Origin: Glebionis coronaria
Taxonomy: Eukaryota; Streptophyta; Magnoliopsida; Asterales; Asteraceae
Direction: 5' to 3'
Assembly: GCA_025667525.1 (NCBI GenBank)
Contig: CM046874.1
Coordinates: forward strand, 659,698,963-659,762,962
Length of the DNA: 64,000 nucleotides
The notes under the pieces are model-generated. The model made no database searches, was not told where the DNA came from, and worked only from the letters and a program-made list of their open reading frames with translations. Below, one piece after another: positions 49,420 through 61,156 of this stretch; the stretch's first letter is position 1, and the number at the start of each line of letters is the position of its first letter. The translations under genes were made by a program, and so were the position numbers.

Positions 49420-50686
49420 TATGTGTTTTGGAGTCTTTTTGTAAAAGTATGTACAGGATAATGCATTGTTATTGATCTTTTTGAGGATTTAGATTTTCCA
49501 CTATATTTTTCTAACACTGACAAAGGTTGCTTGAACGCTGATAAGTGTTTTTGTGACGTTGTCAGCAATATATTTGTCTAACGCTGACAAAGCTTCCTTC
49601 AACGCTGTCATGTGTTATCGGGGCGTTGTCAGCAACAATGTTAGTTTTGTGGTTTTCAATTTTGTGGTTTTCAATCTAAATGTGTAGGTGGTGTTAGCAG
49701 TATACCATTGGATACAGAGTTGCTTATGGATCATTGGAGAAGCATTTGGACATGTTTTTATTTATGGATGATGGTTGGAATTTTACATTCCTATCTTGAC
49801 ATAAATTTTTATGTTCATGCATATTTTTAGCAACTTATGTATCATAGTTTAAGGGGAGGTTTTAGGAACCTTTAGGATGTTTGGGTATCCATATGATACT
49901 CTTATCACAATTCTAGATTGTGTCCACAGGTAAGTATGAGTTAGTTTCACTAAATCATGAGGCACTGTAGCATGCAAAGTTGATATACTATGCATGCTGC
50001 CAAGACATTTTTGGCCTAGAATTGGTTGTGGTCTGTTGGGAGACTTGGGAATGATTTTGTCATGGGATTTACTTGGGAGTAACAAGAAATTTTATAAGGT
50101 AACTTAGTTGTTAAGAGTTTTGGTTAGCAAGGGACACTAGAGGACTGTTATGTCTATCTTGCATAAGCAAGTGTGCATAACTGGACAGTGCTTGCCGCCC
50201 TATAATAATTATCACCGTTTAGGTTATCTTCTCTAGGATAAATTACTTTGTTAAGGTCATTTTTCATTTTTAAACATTTTTATTTTCGGACGCTGACAAG
50301 TATTTTTCCAAGCGTTGTTGTGACCAATTTAGACGCTGACATGGCTATGGCAAATGTTGACAAGATTATAGCCGTTGGGCGTTGATAGGTTATTTTTGAC
50401 CGTTGACACTCAATGGGACCTACCCAGTTGTTACTTTTTGACATATTTTTAGGCCGTAATTTTGGGAGCTGATAACTTTCATTTAATGCATGAGATAAAC
50501 TTATTCTTTTTCAAAATTTTCATGATTACATTTTGAAAATACTTGCCTATTTTTGGGCCAATCACATGCATTTTCTTCTCCTATAAATTTGGCTCCTATT
50601 TTTAAACAGGGTACCTATTATTCTTGTCTAACACAATTTTCTCTTATCAACTTCATCTTTCTCAATCATTTTAACAGCTTTCAACA
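49420..50686 (+). other. spacer between pol and ORF3, with two motif arrays
   Basis: No coding domain seen. Motif clusters lie at 49512-49630 and 50288-50410. TATA-like and initiator sequences for a separate ORF3 transcript cannot be told apart from background. Confidence 0.6.
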
Positions 50687-53600
50687 ATGGCACCAAAGTT
50701 TAAACCATCAGATTTGGAATTGGGGTTCAGAAGCCAACACAACATGATCGCGTATCTTGAAGCTGATGATGCTCTGTTTCCCCAATACACACAAATGGTG
50801 GCGTATTTGAACGCATCTCCTTTTAGGTATGCTCTTTCTCATGCACCACTCATTCCTGTCACACATATTAAACAGTTTTGGAACAATGTTAGTTCCTCAA
50901 CAGTTAATAGAGTGACTACATTATTTTCTATTGTTCATGGGAGAACTTGGGTGGTTACTGAAGCTTTGGTACGCCAAGCTTTGCATCTTGATGATGCTGA
51001 TGGTATAACCACCCTTCCCATTAGTGAAATAGAACAAGGACTAAGGGCTTTGGGTTATCCTTTTCCTGCTCAAGGAACTTTAAATAAATATCAAACAGGA
51101 GTTTCCCCCAGCCTGGAAGTACCTAATACATGTCCTTCTACAATGTTTGAGTCCCAAGTGCACTACACACAATGAGATCAATAGATCTATTGCAAGTGCT
51201 ATTGTGTGTATTGCTACTGGGCAAAAATTTAATTATTCTAAAATGATTTTTGAGGGCATGTGTAAAAATAAAGGGAACAAAATGACTTTAGCTTATCCCA
51301 GATTTTTACAAATGGTTTTTGATGTCCAAGGATACTGCACAAGGGATCATAATGATTTTTATGAGATCCCTGTGCAAAAGAAAGCAATTTTTATGAAGAT
51401 AAATTCACCCCCACATCGTGACCTACCCCTAACCCCAGCTATGCTTGCTGTCATTGAAGCAGCTCAACCCCAACCAGACCCCCAACCCCAAATTGACCCA
51501 CTCCCTGAACCTTTACCTTCACCACAACATATGCAAATTGACAAGGAACCCTTCGACGCTGACACGTTAAATGTTGGCGTTGATGTGCCTATTTCAAACG
51601 TTGACACACAACCTTCACAGACCCAAACACCCCTTAACCAACCCACATCCACCCAATCCACATCTTCTTCTTCTTCCCCAACACAATATAGGTTACAAAA
51701 ACGCCAAAAGACTACTGGAGTGTTCTCCTCTAGTGGTCCTAGCCATGTAGCAGAGAGAACCACCACCACAAGTGTGGTTGGTGTTATGGATGAGGCTGGG
51801 ACTATTGGTTCTGGCTTAGAAGCTGGCCAAGACAGCCCTACCATCATTAAGACCTCATCCATGCCTAATGAATCTGACTTGGGAGGTCAAATACCCATTT
51901 TAGAAGAGGGCAGATTGGAACCAATGACCCTAATGGAATTGACGGCTGTCTGTATGAGCTTGCAAAAGCAAAATGCAGACTTGGTACAAGTTGTCAGCAC
52001 ACAAGGCCTTGAACTCAAGCAATTGAGGGAGAGGATTGTTATTTTGGAGACTGCTAGTACAAGGAGAGGGGTGGAGGAATCTTCCAAAGGGGAGGATGAA
52101 CAAATAAATGTGAGTGATAAGGGCAGCCATGATGGTCAATCTTTGGATGTTGTTGAGGCCCTAACAAGTTTGAAGAAACAGGTAGGTTTTTATACGTCTC
52201 TAGTCTCTCCTACAAACTTAAATTTATCATTTACAGCCATGTTGGAGGAAATTGCAAAAGGCGCTGAGGCAGGAAATTTGAGCGTTGACAAGAAGAATTT
52301 GAACGTTGACATGAGTATTTTGGGCGCTGACAAAGCAGAATTGGGCGTTGACAAACCTGCAAATGAGGTTGATGTATCCCAGTCATCATCCATCATCAAG
52401 GAGGTTTCTTCACAGGTATCACCATCTACCTTACCAACAATTGATCCATTAGATAAGGGTAAGGGTATTATGGTAGAAGAGGTTGTTCCAAAGAATGCAG
52501 TACAAATTAAATTTGATAGAAGGTTGGCTGCACAAATTGTGAAACAAGAAAAGAAAAAGGTGGGTGAATCACCTTTTGTTGTCGCTTCAGAAGAGCAAGA
52601 AGGAAGTGATGAAGCCATCTCAGACTCAAGTGTTATGATCATCGAACAGCCAGAAAGACTTGAGTATGGGGATGAGTTGGCCAAGGAGAAATTGAATGAG
52701 TTGAAATTGTAGGTTGATTTTGATATGCCAGAGGTGGTTCAGATGTACCTTGCTTGGGAAGAAAGATGTATGGAGAATCCACACTTGACCATTTCAGATC
52801 AGATATGGGGTTTGGAGATTCTTCTAAAAGTCCAAAAGGATTGCAAGGTTATCCTGAAACACAAAGCCAGCAATGTTCTCTCAAATTTGAAAAGGGATAG
52901 AAGGGAGTTGTACTGCATGTTGCTCAGGTGTCATGGAACAGGGTGGACTTATAAGAAGTTGATGGCATTGACATTTGATGAGTTGGAATGTAGAGCTTAT
53001 CCCATTTGGGTTAGAGTGCAGGAAGCAAACACTCTAAGACTTCTTTCTAATGAAAGATAAGAAGAACTTGCAGAGGAAATGGAGCTCAAGAAAGCAATGT
53101 TTGTTCCCAGACCAGTGAAAAAGGGAGTTTCTCTTGAGTTTCCCAAAGATATGGATCCATTACATCCAAGTGAAGCTGTCATAAGAAAGAGCCTCAAGCT
53201 CTCACCACTAGAAGCTTCAGATATGGTACAAGTGTTACCACTTGATTCCAGAAACCCAATTGTAAGCTATGAAGAAGATGAATGTGGGTTTTGGAAGATT
53301 GGCAGGTATGGAAAAGAGGTGCACACTTTTACCACCCTTATATCTTTGTTTGCAAGTTTTGACAGAGAAGACTTGTTAGACCTATGGAGGTTGTTAGAGG
53401 CCAAGTATGAGGCTGAAGCACCAACTTCAGCCAATGGAATAAAACTGTGGTCCACATTCAAGAGAATGTGTGGACCAAAAGATGAGGATCCTACTATTTG
53501 GGAGGATCTTGAAGATGATCTCAGTGGTCTTCAATGAAGATTGTATTCAGCTGCTGGTGTTTATTATTTGAGTTCTACAAAGTTTGCTGAGTATCTACTT

Positions 53601-53755
53601 GTGGATGGTCAGTATTTCATGTCCAAGGATATCTTGGAGAAGATGAAGAACACTCAGCTGGAAATTGATTATTCAAGTGACGTAGCAAAAGACTTGATCA
53701 GATTTATTTATTACCAATATGAGAAGGTTTGTAAGATTCCTCCTAGTTCTTAATG
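50687..53755 (+). pseudogene. SIRE-type ORF3 (env-position ORF, function unknown)
   Basis: It starts MAPKFKPSDLELGFRSQHNM. The N-terminal part (ALSHAPLIPVTHIKQFWNN, TWVVTEALVRQALHL) resembles ORFs found after pol in Asteraceae SIRE-type copia elements. One frame change occurs near 51150-51175, then stops at 52710, 53058 and 53535, giving roughly 1000 codons in total. A proline/glutamine- and serine-rich centre (51450-51700) is followed by a helical, coiled-coil-like region near 51950-52070 and by nine motif copies in frame. I see no clear signal peptide or membrane span, so an envelope role is not supported by sequence. Confidence 0.65.
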
Positions 53756-53795
53756 TTTATTCAGAAACTTGATCACTGGAGTAGATATCAAGTTT

Positions 53796-53804
53796 ACGGG
53801 AGGA
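53796..53804 (+). other. polypurine tract of the SIRE-type copia
   Basis: ACGGGAGGA lies one base before the 3' LTR. Confidence 0.7.
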
Positions 53805-53805
53805 T

Positions 53806-54320
53806 TGTTGGGAATAAATTATAGCCAATCTACTTGAGCGCTGACAAGAGTAAAACAAGCGTTGACAGGAGTAAAACAAACGCTGACAACTCAAGCGTTG
53901 ACAAGACAAAGTCAAGCGTTGATACATTGAAGACAACCACTGATGGGAAGATATACTCTACGCGTTTATTGTATTCTAAATTACTTCTAGTAAAGATAGG
54001 AACAGCAATGTATTTTCTATATTTATCTTTACCTAGAATAGCTGATACGTAGATTACTGTACAAGGCTTCTTATGTCTATAAAAGAAGACCTTTAGGTTA
54101 ATGGTCAATATAAGTTTTCATACGTAAACTACTTTCATTGTAAGTAAGTTTCATACATCAATCAAAGTGAAAGTTTGTTTATATCATTGTGTTCTTGTTT
54201 AAGTGTTAATTCCGCATAACACTTAGATTGTCATATACATATACAAAGGTTTCTATAAGTGTATTACTTGATCTAATCTCGTATACATTAAGCTAAATCG
54301 ATCTAAGTTTGGGATCAACA
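53806..54320 (+). repeat. SIRE-type 3' LTR
   Basis: Second copy of 42347-42862, including its six-copy motif array (53837-53945). Confidence 0.88.
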
Positions 54321-54514
54321 CTAAAATGATGTGAGATACGCGTAAGGAGTAGTAAACGCAAGTATAGGGCAATGCAAAAGTGTACATGCACAAAGTAGTC
54401 GTGTATATATGATAATATATATAATATGTATATGTATAATATAATAACACATAAAGCACGTAATCACATATCGGTTATAGTCTAGGCCTAAGATGCAAAC
54501 CTAGTTCTCTATAA
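54321..54514 (-). other. W 5' leader
   Basis: Continuation of W on the right of the SIRE-type insertion. AT-rich with TA repeats near 54400-54440. No gene seen. Confidence 0.5.
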
Positions 54515-54531
54515 CCAAGGCTCTGATACCA
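54515..54531 (-). other. primer binding site of W
   Basis: The minus strand reads TGGTATCAGAGCCTTGG, three bases from the LTR end at 54535. It shows that the right LTR acts as the 5' LTR of W. Confidence 0.8.
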
Positions 54532-54534
54532 ATC

Positions 54535-57500
54535 TGTAACACCCCAAACATTGGTCAACGTAAGCGGTAAAGCTCGGGGGCTGTAACATCATAATAACAA
54601 AGTCCAAGGTGTAAGAGAACGACTCTAATGAGACGTTATAAAATAATTTACCTCGTTGCATTACATTTAGAAATACCAGGTTCAAATCATAAATAAATTT
54701 AAGCAAGTGCAGGGGAAATCAGAGTTTAAATAGCAACAATGAGGTAAAAAGTTTATTAAGAATGAGAAAGTCTTCAAATGCAAGTATGGTATGCATGAGA
54801 CTCCAAAACAAGCAACAAGCAAGTAGTTAACACCAGAGATAAACGCTTAAAAGTGTCAACACAAAGGCTGGTGAGTTCATAGGTTTAAGTTAAAACATAG
54901 CATTCGGTATCGGACCGCAAACAAACTGTTTAAAGCATATGAGACCATTATGGGAGATTTAATGTCATGCATATGGGAATCAGATGTTATGATTATAGTT
55001 ATGATAGCACTAAGCTCATGACGCCGAGGCTGATGACAAGCACGTACAACTGATGCACGCGTAATATATAAGATTGCCCCAAGTAGGTGCCTAACCCATG
55101 GCCACCTAGCAACAACCATATGATATACGTCCGTTTGGCATGGCGATGTATTTGAACACCCGGACGGGAGTTGTCAAACCCCAATAGATCTATCCATAAC
55201 ATAAGCGCCTACTCAACTAGAGTAACTAACGGTTCATGATAACAAAGGACTAGTGGGCTATCGCTACTTAGGCATATCAAACATAACTTTTAGCAAGGCA
55301 ACAGTATAAACAGATTTTGTGTCCATCAGGCAGGCAACAAAGCATTTATCTCTCTAAGTGATTAAACATAAAATACAATTTAATAAGGGCTATGACTCAC
55401 CTCAGTATTCAAATATTTCACAGAAAGAATATGAAAATCACATAAGCAACAGACACAAGTCGCAACCTAGATATATAATGCCAAGTTAGGTCACAATCGA
55501 AGAATGTAAAAATGCATTCACGTCACACGCACATGTCACCTTTTACCACGGTTTAAGTTGTAAATAATATGATCAAAATATTTGTTGGTGAAATACACGA
55601 CCAAACTTATAAGTAAAGAAAATATTGTCTCGACTCGATAAAATTCGACAGCCTTTCGACGCTATTTTTTATTTACCTATCTTTTAATAACACTCCACCT
55701 ACGTAAATTTTATCTCGACTAATCACTTTCAAAACCCGACGCCTTACTTACTAACTTAAATTAAATTAACTCGACAAAAACATTTCAAAAATAACATTTG
55801 CACGTATATCTTTATATTCACTCAACTTTGACAAATAAATAATTTACATTTACTAAACTTTGACAAATAAATCATTTATATTTACCAAATGAATCGAGTA
55901 CAAAGAAATGACCCACGTGATGGTCCTCCATCCTTCAAAATCAGAATTTATTTTAACATAGTCTGTTGGTCCAAATGAGTGATGTCAGATTTAAGGTAAC
56001 AATGACATTTTCATATTAAAAACAAAGCATGACTTATCCACTCTCTCTCAGTATCAAACATAGAAACAAACCTTCACAAAATAATTTTCCCTCCAAAACA
56101 TATATACTACGTAGTATCTTTTTCTCTCGATTGCATAAACATTTAACGTCAAAATCATTTTCTCATATCTCTCTCGGCATACAAACAAGCAGTAACCCAC
56201 GTCTTAATGTAAAACAAGGTTTTGACTCGACTCGCACCTTACAGCTCTCAACGAAATCTTACAAATTCTCAACATAGCCCATCATGACCATGATAGAAAT
56301 AGTAAACCCTCGTTTGTAAAACCATTTTTCCCTCCCAAAAGATGAGTCTCTCACGACACACTAATAAATCAAAACTGGAACTTAGACTTGGACATGTATA
56401 TATGGCAGAGACCAACACTTAATGACGAAAAGATTTTGACTCAGCAAGACTGCACAACAAAACTCCGTTCGACTCATCAAACCAAACTTAATTAGAGTTA
56501 TAACTTTCGAAATCATGTCTCTTTAAGAACAACCAGTAGGCTCCATCATTTTTGTTTTGACATCACTCTCGCAAAACCCTTGCCAACAACTCGCTCTCAC
56601 AAACACTCGTCACCCCTTGTTAACTCACGAGCTCACATCGAACCCACAACAAAACCTCACACTTCACGTCAAACTGACGACAATTTTCTCTTGTTACTAT
56701 ATCACATATATAAAACGCTTCCCTCCAAAATTTCATCTCTCTCACTCTCGTGTACACACCAGCAGAAGGAAAACAAAGCTTTGAAAAACCATTTAAAAAC
56801 CTCACTAAAACTTCAACAATCTCTCGTTACTACACAGTTTGTGGAAGAATATGTTTTGACTCAACGACTCTCGCTCACTCACAGTTAATGTAACCTCTCC
56901 ATAAAACTCTGCACATTTGCTTGTGTGTAGTTACGACATATAAACCGGTTTGACACGTACTTATTTAGCCCGACACACATCAACAACATAAATTCGTAGG
57001 TTTTTAAGACACGCAACGTTTTCCCATATAAGCTTCAAACCATGCACAACCTCGCCGTAAGACCCATACAAAACGTGTAATCCCATGTTTAGTTTTCAAA
57101 GAATGTGGTAAGGTGACAACGTACAATGCATGATAAACAACAAAAAGAAAGAAGCAAGCGAAAACATACGGGATAACCTTAACGAGTTCACGATATGACC
57201 ACTAAGTTCATCTCTAACGTAACCCGAGCCTTCGAACAAGCAGCAACCCAACCTCGAGCTAAAAACCTTCGAGAACAGGAAACCCACGTCGAAACTGGTA
57301 CCCGCTTCGCAACCCAACTAGAAATCTTCGAACCGGTGAACTTGCGTCGAAACGGTGAACCCACTTCACGAGAACAACCATAACCCACTGGAATCGGAAA
57401 ACTCGCACCGACGAAACGTACTCGCGTTGTGTCCTTGAACTCTTCGAGCAACGTAACCCAGAAAAATATTCGACACGTAGTGTTTTGTAAAGGAAGGTGT

Positions 57501-58684
57501 TTTGTAAGCGAATGTGTTTAGTACTAGTTTTAGAGAAATGATTTGCGTGAAAATGGAGTTTTATGAGAAGAGTTTTGTTCTATGAGTGATATTAACCGAA
57601 GGTTTTCTTTATAGGTGTGGAGGAGACAGAAGTTTTCTATGATTCTACAAGGGTGTGTGTGTGTTTTCTATGATTCTACAAGGATGTATATAATGAGCGA
57701 CTTGGTGTATGACAGGAGGACCGTTTTGATCAGCAAATGAGTTCAAAGTAGAGTACGTACTATGACATGCATGCTTTAGGGATGACAGTTAGGGACTTTG
57801 AATTTCAAAATGTATAATAATGTGAGTATGTTAGCTAAATAAAATAGGAAGGGTTTTGATGTATAAAAAAATGGAATTATAAGTTTTTGATCTGAAATGT
57901 GTGTGAGATAGAGATGGGTTAATGTGTTTGTATGTGTAATATGCATGACAGTGAAAGTCTAAATGAAATGGTGGTAAGTGGCAATGAGAGTATGAGGTTG
58001 TATAAGTTTTGTTTAGCTAAAATAGGTAACAAACAAAGTTTGTATAAACTAATCATGATGAGATTGTGCCATAATAGTATTTGGTTAAGCTAGTTTTATT
58101 AAAGCATTGCGAGTAGATGACAAAAAGGTAGAAGATTTATTTTAAGATGGAATTATTAGGAATATTAGGGTAAATGTGTGAATATGGGGTATTTCAGACT
58201 TATACGGTGCGTCGAGTAATTAGATCAGTCCTAATTATTTTACACAAAATAGAACGATAAATAAAGACTAGCTCAAATAATTAATAAGATTAATTATAAC
58301 AATAATTGTGAAAATAATTATTCGCACATCAATAATACGCGCAGATAAGCAAACAATAGTTATATCGCAGATAGTTCACGCAAGCGCGACACAGATAAAT
58401 CCTACACAGATTATGCACACGCAATCACGTAATGGAAATAAAATTCCAGAAACGTTAAAGTATTGATCGTAAAAATTTACGCAACCAATAGTGGCACACC
58501 CGCAGTGTTCACAGCAACGCAGACTGAGCACAGTCTAAGCAAAATACACGCTAGCACACGTTATTTTACAGAATAAGGGAACGCTTCCCACATAAATAGC
58601 AAATTTAGCATATAGTTGACTAAATAAAAAGTCTAGGGGGGAAAATTGTAATTTTAGAAAGTCTGAAAATTACCGTGTGTTATA
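54535..58684 (-). repeat. W right (5') LTR, 4.15 kb
   Basis: On the minus strand it starts TATAACACACGG (a TG terminus mutated to TA) beside PPT-like GATGGGAGAC (58685-58694), and ends GGGGTGTTACA. It is the uninterrupted counterpart of the left copy. It contains no recognised gene. ORFs such as 56029-56277 or 57195-57383 are not conserved as coding. Confidence 0.75.
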
Positions 58685-58694
58685 GTCTCCCATC

Positions 58695-59337
58695 GTTAAA
58701 GATGCTTTGTCCTCAAAGCTTAGAGTGTGTTATCAACATGGAAATGAGCAAATAAATGTGTGTAGTTAACATGGGATCGACGTTGACGCTCTCAGGTGAA
58801 ATCAAGACCACGCTTAGAATTCTACCTCGCATTCATAATTGTTACGCGGTTTTACTTCAACCATTTGACCTCCTGGTCTATAGTTTCAGCAGGCTCCTTG
58901 ACAAAATTCAAATTTTCTTCGACTTAGATCTTGTCTAACGGTACAACAAGTGTTTCATCAGAAAGACACTTCTTTAAATTCGGCACGTGAAAGGTATGGT
59001 GCACCAGACTGAGTGCTTATGGCAACTCCAACATATAGGCCACATCTCCAACCCTTTATAAGATTTTGAGAAGTCTAATATAGCGGGGATTCACTACCCT
59101 CGTTCGCCAAACGTATCATACCTTCCCAAGGGAATACTCTCCATATAACTTCACATCCACCATTTGTTGCTAAGAGAGGCGCGAATGATGCTCTCTTAAC
59201 AAACAATCACAATGCGGCATTCGACAACTAGTCAGTGCAAATGATATCGACAAAATTTCGTAAAGATGTACAGACATTAGGTCGATGTTGAGCAAACGGT
59301 TCGATAAGAAAATTGGTGTAGCGTCGAATGATAAGGC
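58695..59337 (-). pseudogene. W right pol fragment (integrase C-terminus and chromodomain)
   Basis: Read on the minus strand from 59337: degenerate integrase tail, FPWEGMIRLANEG-like, LVHHTFHVPNLKKCLSDET-like, then LNFVKEPAETIDQEVKWLK and a decayed chromodomain. Several stops and frame changes. A PPT follows as in a normal 3' end. It begins at the same integrase position as the left copy. Confidence 0.6.
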
Positions 59338-60586
59338 ATGCTCTATAGACAACATCGTACCCCCTGACCGAGAGGAAGTGTTAGAAGGGATGAGCGATGT
59401 TGTCCTGGTCGATGAGGCAAGTTATCTGGCAGCGCAACATGTTACATTGACATCACACCTCAAGAAGAGATACCTAGGGTTGTCTGCCAAACATCACACT
59501 ACAGAGGACAAACTGAGGCAGGTCACTGAAGAGAAATCCTCCGCTCTCGGCGATATGCAAGAACAACTAGACCAAGAGGCCGAGAGAGGAAGAAAAGATG
59601 TCGCCCTCCTCCACTCTTTGACAAAGGAAAGAAACAGACTATCTGTCGCTCTCGATGAAGAGCGCGCCCAACTCCACCAGATAAGGGCCTCCAACCTAGC
59701 TGCCATGGGGGCCTCTGAGGAGGGAAAAGATAGGTTCGTCGCTGATGTTGACGCGTTGGGTGCTAGGGTAAAAAAAGATGTAAACGATCTCAGTTGTCAA
59801 CTGAAGAGGCTGAGTATCGAACTGGATGAGGAACTGTACCCCCACCTAATAAAAGAGATAGCCGAGAAGCGGTGGCTAGTGCGCCATGGTCTGCGCCTAG
59901 CCGCAATGGGCGCTTTGGAAGAACCCACCATGCGAACCTCATTCTCCAAGTCTGTCATAGCCGCAATCAAGGAGGGTACGTCAAGAGGTTTGGTGACAAC
60001 GCACAAGGGGAAGTTACTGAACAAAGAACTATCGGAGGTATCTTTTTATGATCCGAAGGCTGATGCCTAGCTTACCACCTCTTTGAAAGAAATGAGCGTA
60101 TGTTCGCTGCCCTCTTTTGGCCTGGAGGACAACGATCATGAAGTCCCCTTTGAAGCTGTAATGGAGGGTCTCACCTTAGCGCGCCACACGGCAGAGGGCG
60201 TAGAAGCACTATCGGACTTTCACTTAAAACCATCGTTGGAGCAACTGACCATACCATATTTTTCCTATCCCAGGGATGCTCTTGATCCCTTCAAGATGGA
60301 GAAGGAAGTGCCACTATCCGAGGTCCTTGCAGCGCACGAGAGCCGCGCTGCTGCCAAAAAAGCCCTGCTGAACATAGAAGCGGCACCTTCCGTTGGTGCG
60401 GCCCACCTTGCTCCTTTCATCCCTGTGTTGCCACTGCCATTGCTGGAGAGGGATTCACACCTGCTGGACCGGATGGAAAAAGGTCTGAAGGATCACCGCA
60501 CTACTGCTTACTACCCACCTTTGCTAAACCTAAAGAGATCCTCCTTCGAGACCCACTTGCTCTCCAATCGCCTCAGGGATTTGTAA
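59338..60586 (+). pseudogene. Tat antisense ORF, C-terminal part
   Basis: The frame from about 59339 (CSIDNIVPPDREEVLEGMSD) runs to 60586 with one TAG at 60068. The first 150 residues are rich in E, K, L and R and look like a coiled coil (KHHTTEDKLRQVTEEKSSAL). The end is proline- and leucine-rich. It lies antisense to, and convergent with, the Tat pol, in the position expected for the Tat antisense ORF. The N-terminal part is at 1250-2332. Confidence 0.6.
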
Positions 60587-61156
60587 ATATTTTGTATTTG
60601 TTATCCACGAATGTTTGCCTTTGTAATAAACAATATCCTTTTTTTGCTATGAAAAGTATGTTTAATGTTTGTAGCGCAATTTCACATAATAAGGTAATGT
60701 AAACTTATAAGTGGTCCATATGGGTTTGAGAATATAATTACGTGCGATGTACCGCTACTACCATAAGGACTGTCAGGTGAGGCTGACCAATTGTTAGGTG
60801 TGCACAAGTGTGTCTTAACAGTCTCAAAGTTTATTGGCTGCATAACTTGCTACGACGTCATTAATAGCAAGGGGCCTAACAAGAATACACGATCCATGCT
60901 CGAAGGGGTTGCATCCCACTTACTCGACGAGTCTAATTAGTAGGGTAGGCTCATCCCTCTTATTTCTCCTGGAAACGTTGTGCACGCGTGCGCCGGTAGG
61001 CAATATATAATAAGAAAAAAATATGTACGACATAATTTTTTTTCCAGAATGCGCCGTGGAACTAACTAGGGACCACGACTATTTTATTAATACTTGCAAG
61101 ATTTTAAATACATAAAATAAAAGGAAAAAGAATACATTCACTTAGGAATTTCGCCC
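60587..61156. other. spacer between convergent Tat pol and antisense ORF
   Basis: No gene. A poly(A)-signal-like AATAAA lies at 60625-60630 on the plus strand, about 40 nt after the antisense ORF stop. Another lies at 61088-61083 on the minus strand after the pol stop. Confidence 0.5.
60625..60630 (+). terminator. poly(A)-signal-like AATAAA of the antisense ORF
   Basis: Positioned 39 nt after the stop of the antisense ORF. Confidence 0.4.

Larger units (their letters stand above)
42347..54320 (+). mobile_element. SIRE/Maximus-type copia with third ORF
   Basis: A 12-kb element with LTRs of 516 and 515 bp and a perfect ctaaa target duplication (42342-42346 and 54321-54325). It has gag, pol in one frame, a 1.27-kb spacer, a large ORF3 and a PPT. 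A third ORF after pol is characteristic of SIRE-lineage copia. The LTRs differ at roughly a dozen positions by eye. The element carries about 49 copies of an RCGYTGACA motif in ten clusters. All ORFs are interrupted. Confidence 0.88.
2333..59337 (-). mobile_element. W: minus-strand Tekay-like derivative, host to five nested insertions
   Basis: W can be assembled from two copies of one unit (a pol 3' fragment, PPT and a 4.15-kb LTR) joined by a short internal region. The right copy at 54535-59337 is uninterrupted. The left copy runs 2333-3341, 14250-14281, 25065-26016, 34995-37005 and 40912-41232. Each gap is one inserted element, and the flanks of each gap join colinearly in the right copy apart from small indels and one deletion. 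The LTR ends in GGGGTGTTACA on the minus strand and is followed by an initiator-tRNA-Met-type PBS. No full gag-pol is present, so W could not move by itself. The junctions with Tat show no target-site duplication. Confidence 0.65.

Noticed and set aside
42347..54320. W-box (WRKY) cluster explanation for the TTGAC motif
   Set aside because: A W-box needs TTGACC or TTGACT. Here TGACA follows and many copies have CTGACA, so WRKY binding does not explain the array.
57200..57450. Heat-shock-element cluster (TTCGAGAA and TTCGAA) in the W LTR
   Set aside because: Only one unit fits TTCnnGAA well; the rest are irregular TTCGAA strings. Too weak.
2333..59337. Target-site duplication for W in Tat
   Set aside because: ccttt left of 2333 has no match right of 59337. 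Expected if the right end is a truncated pol fragment, not an LTR.
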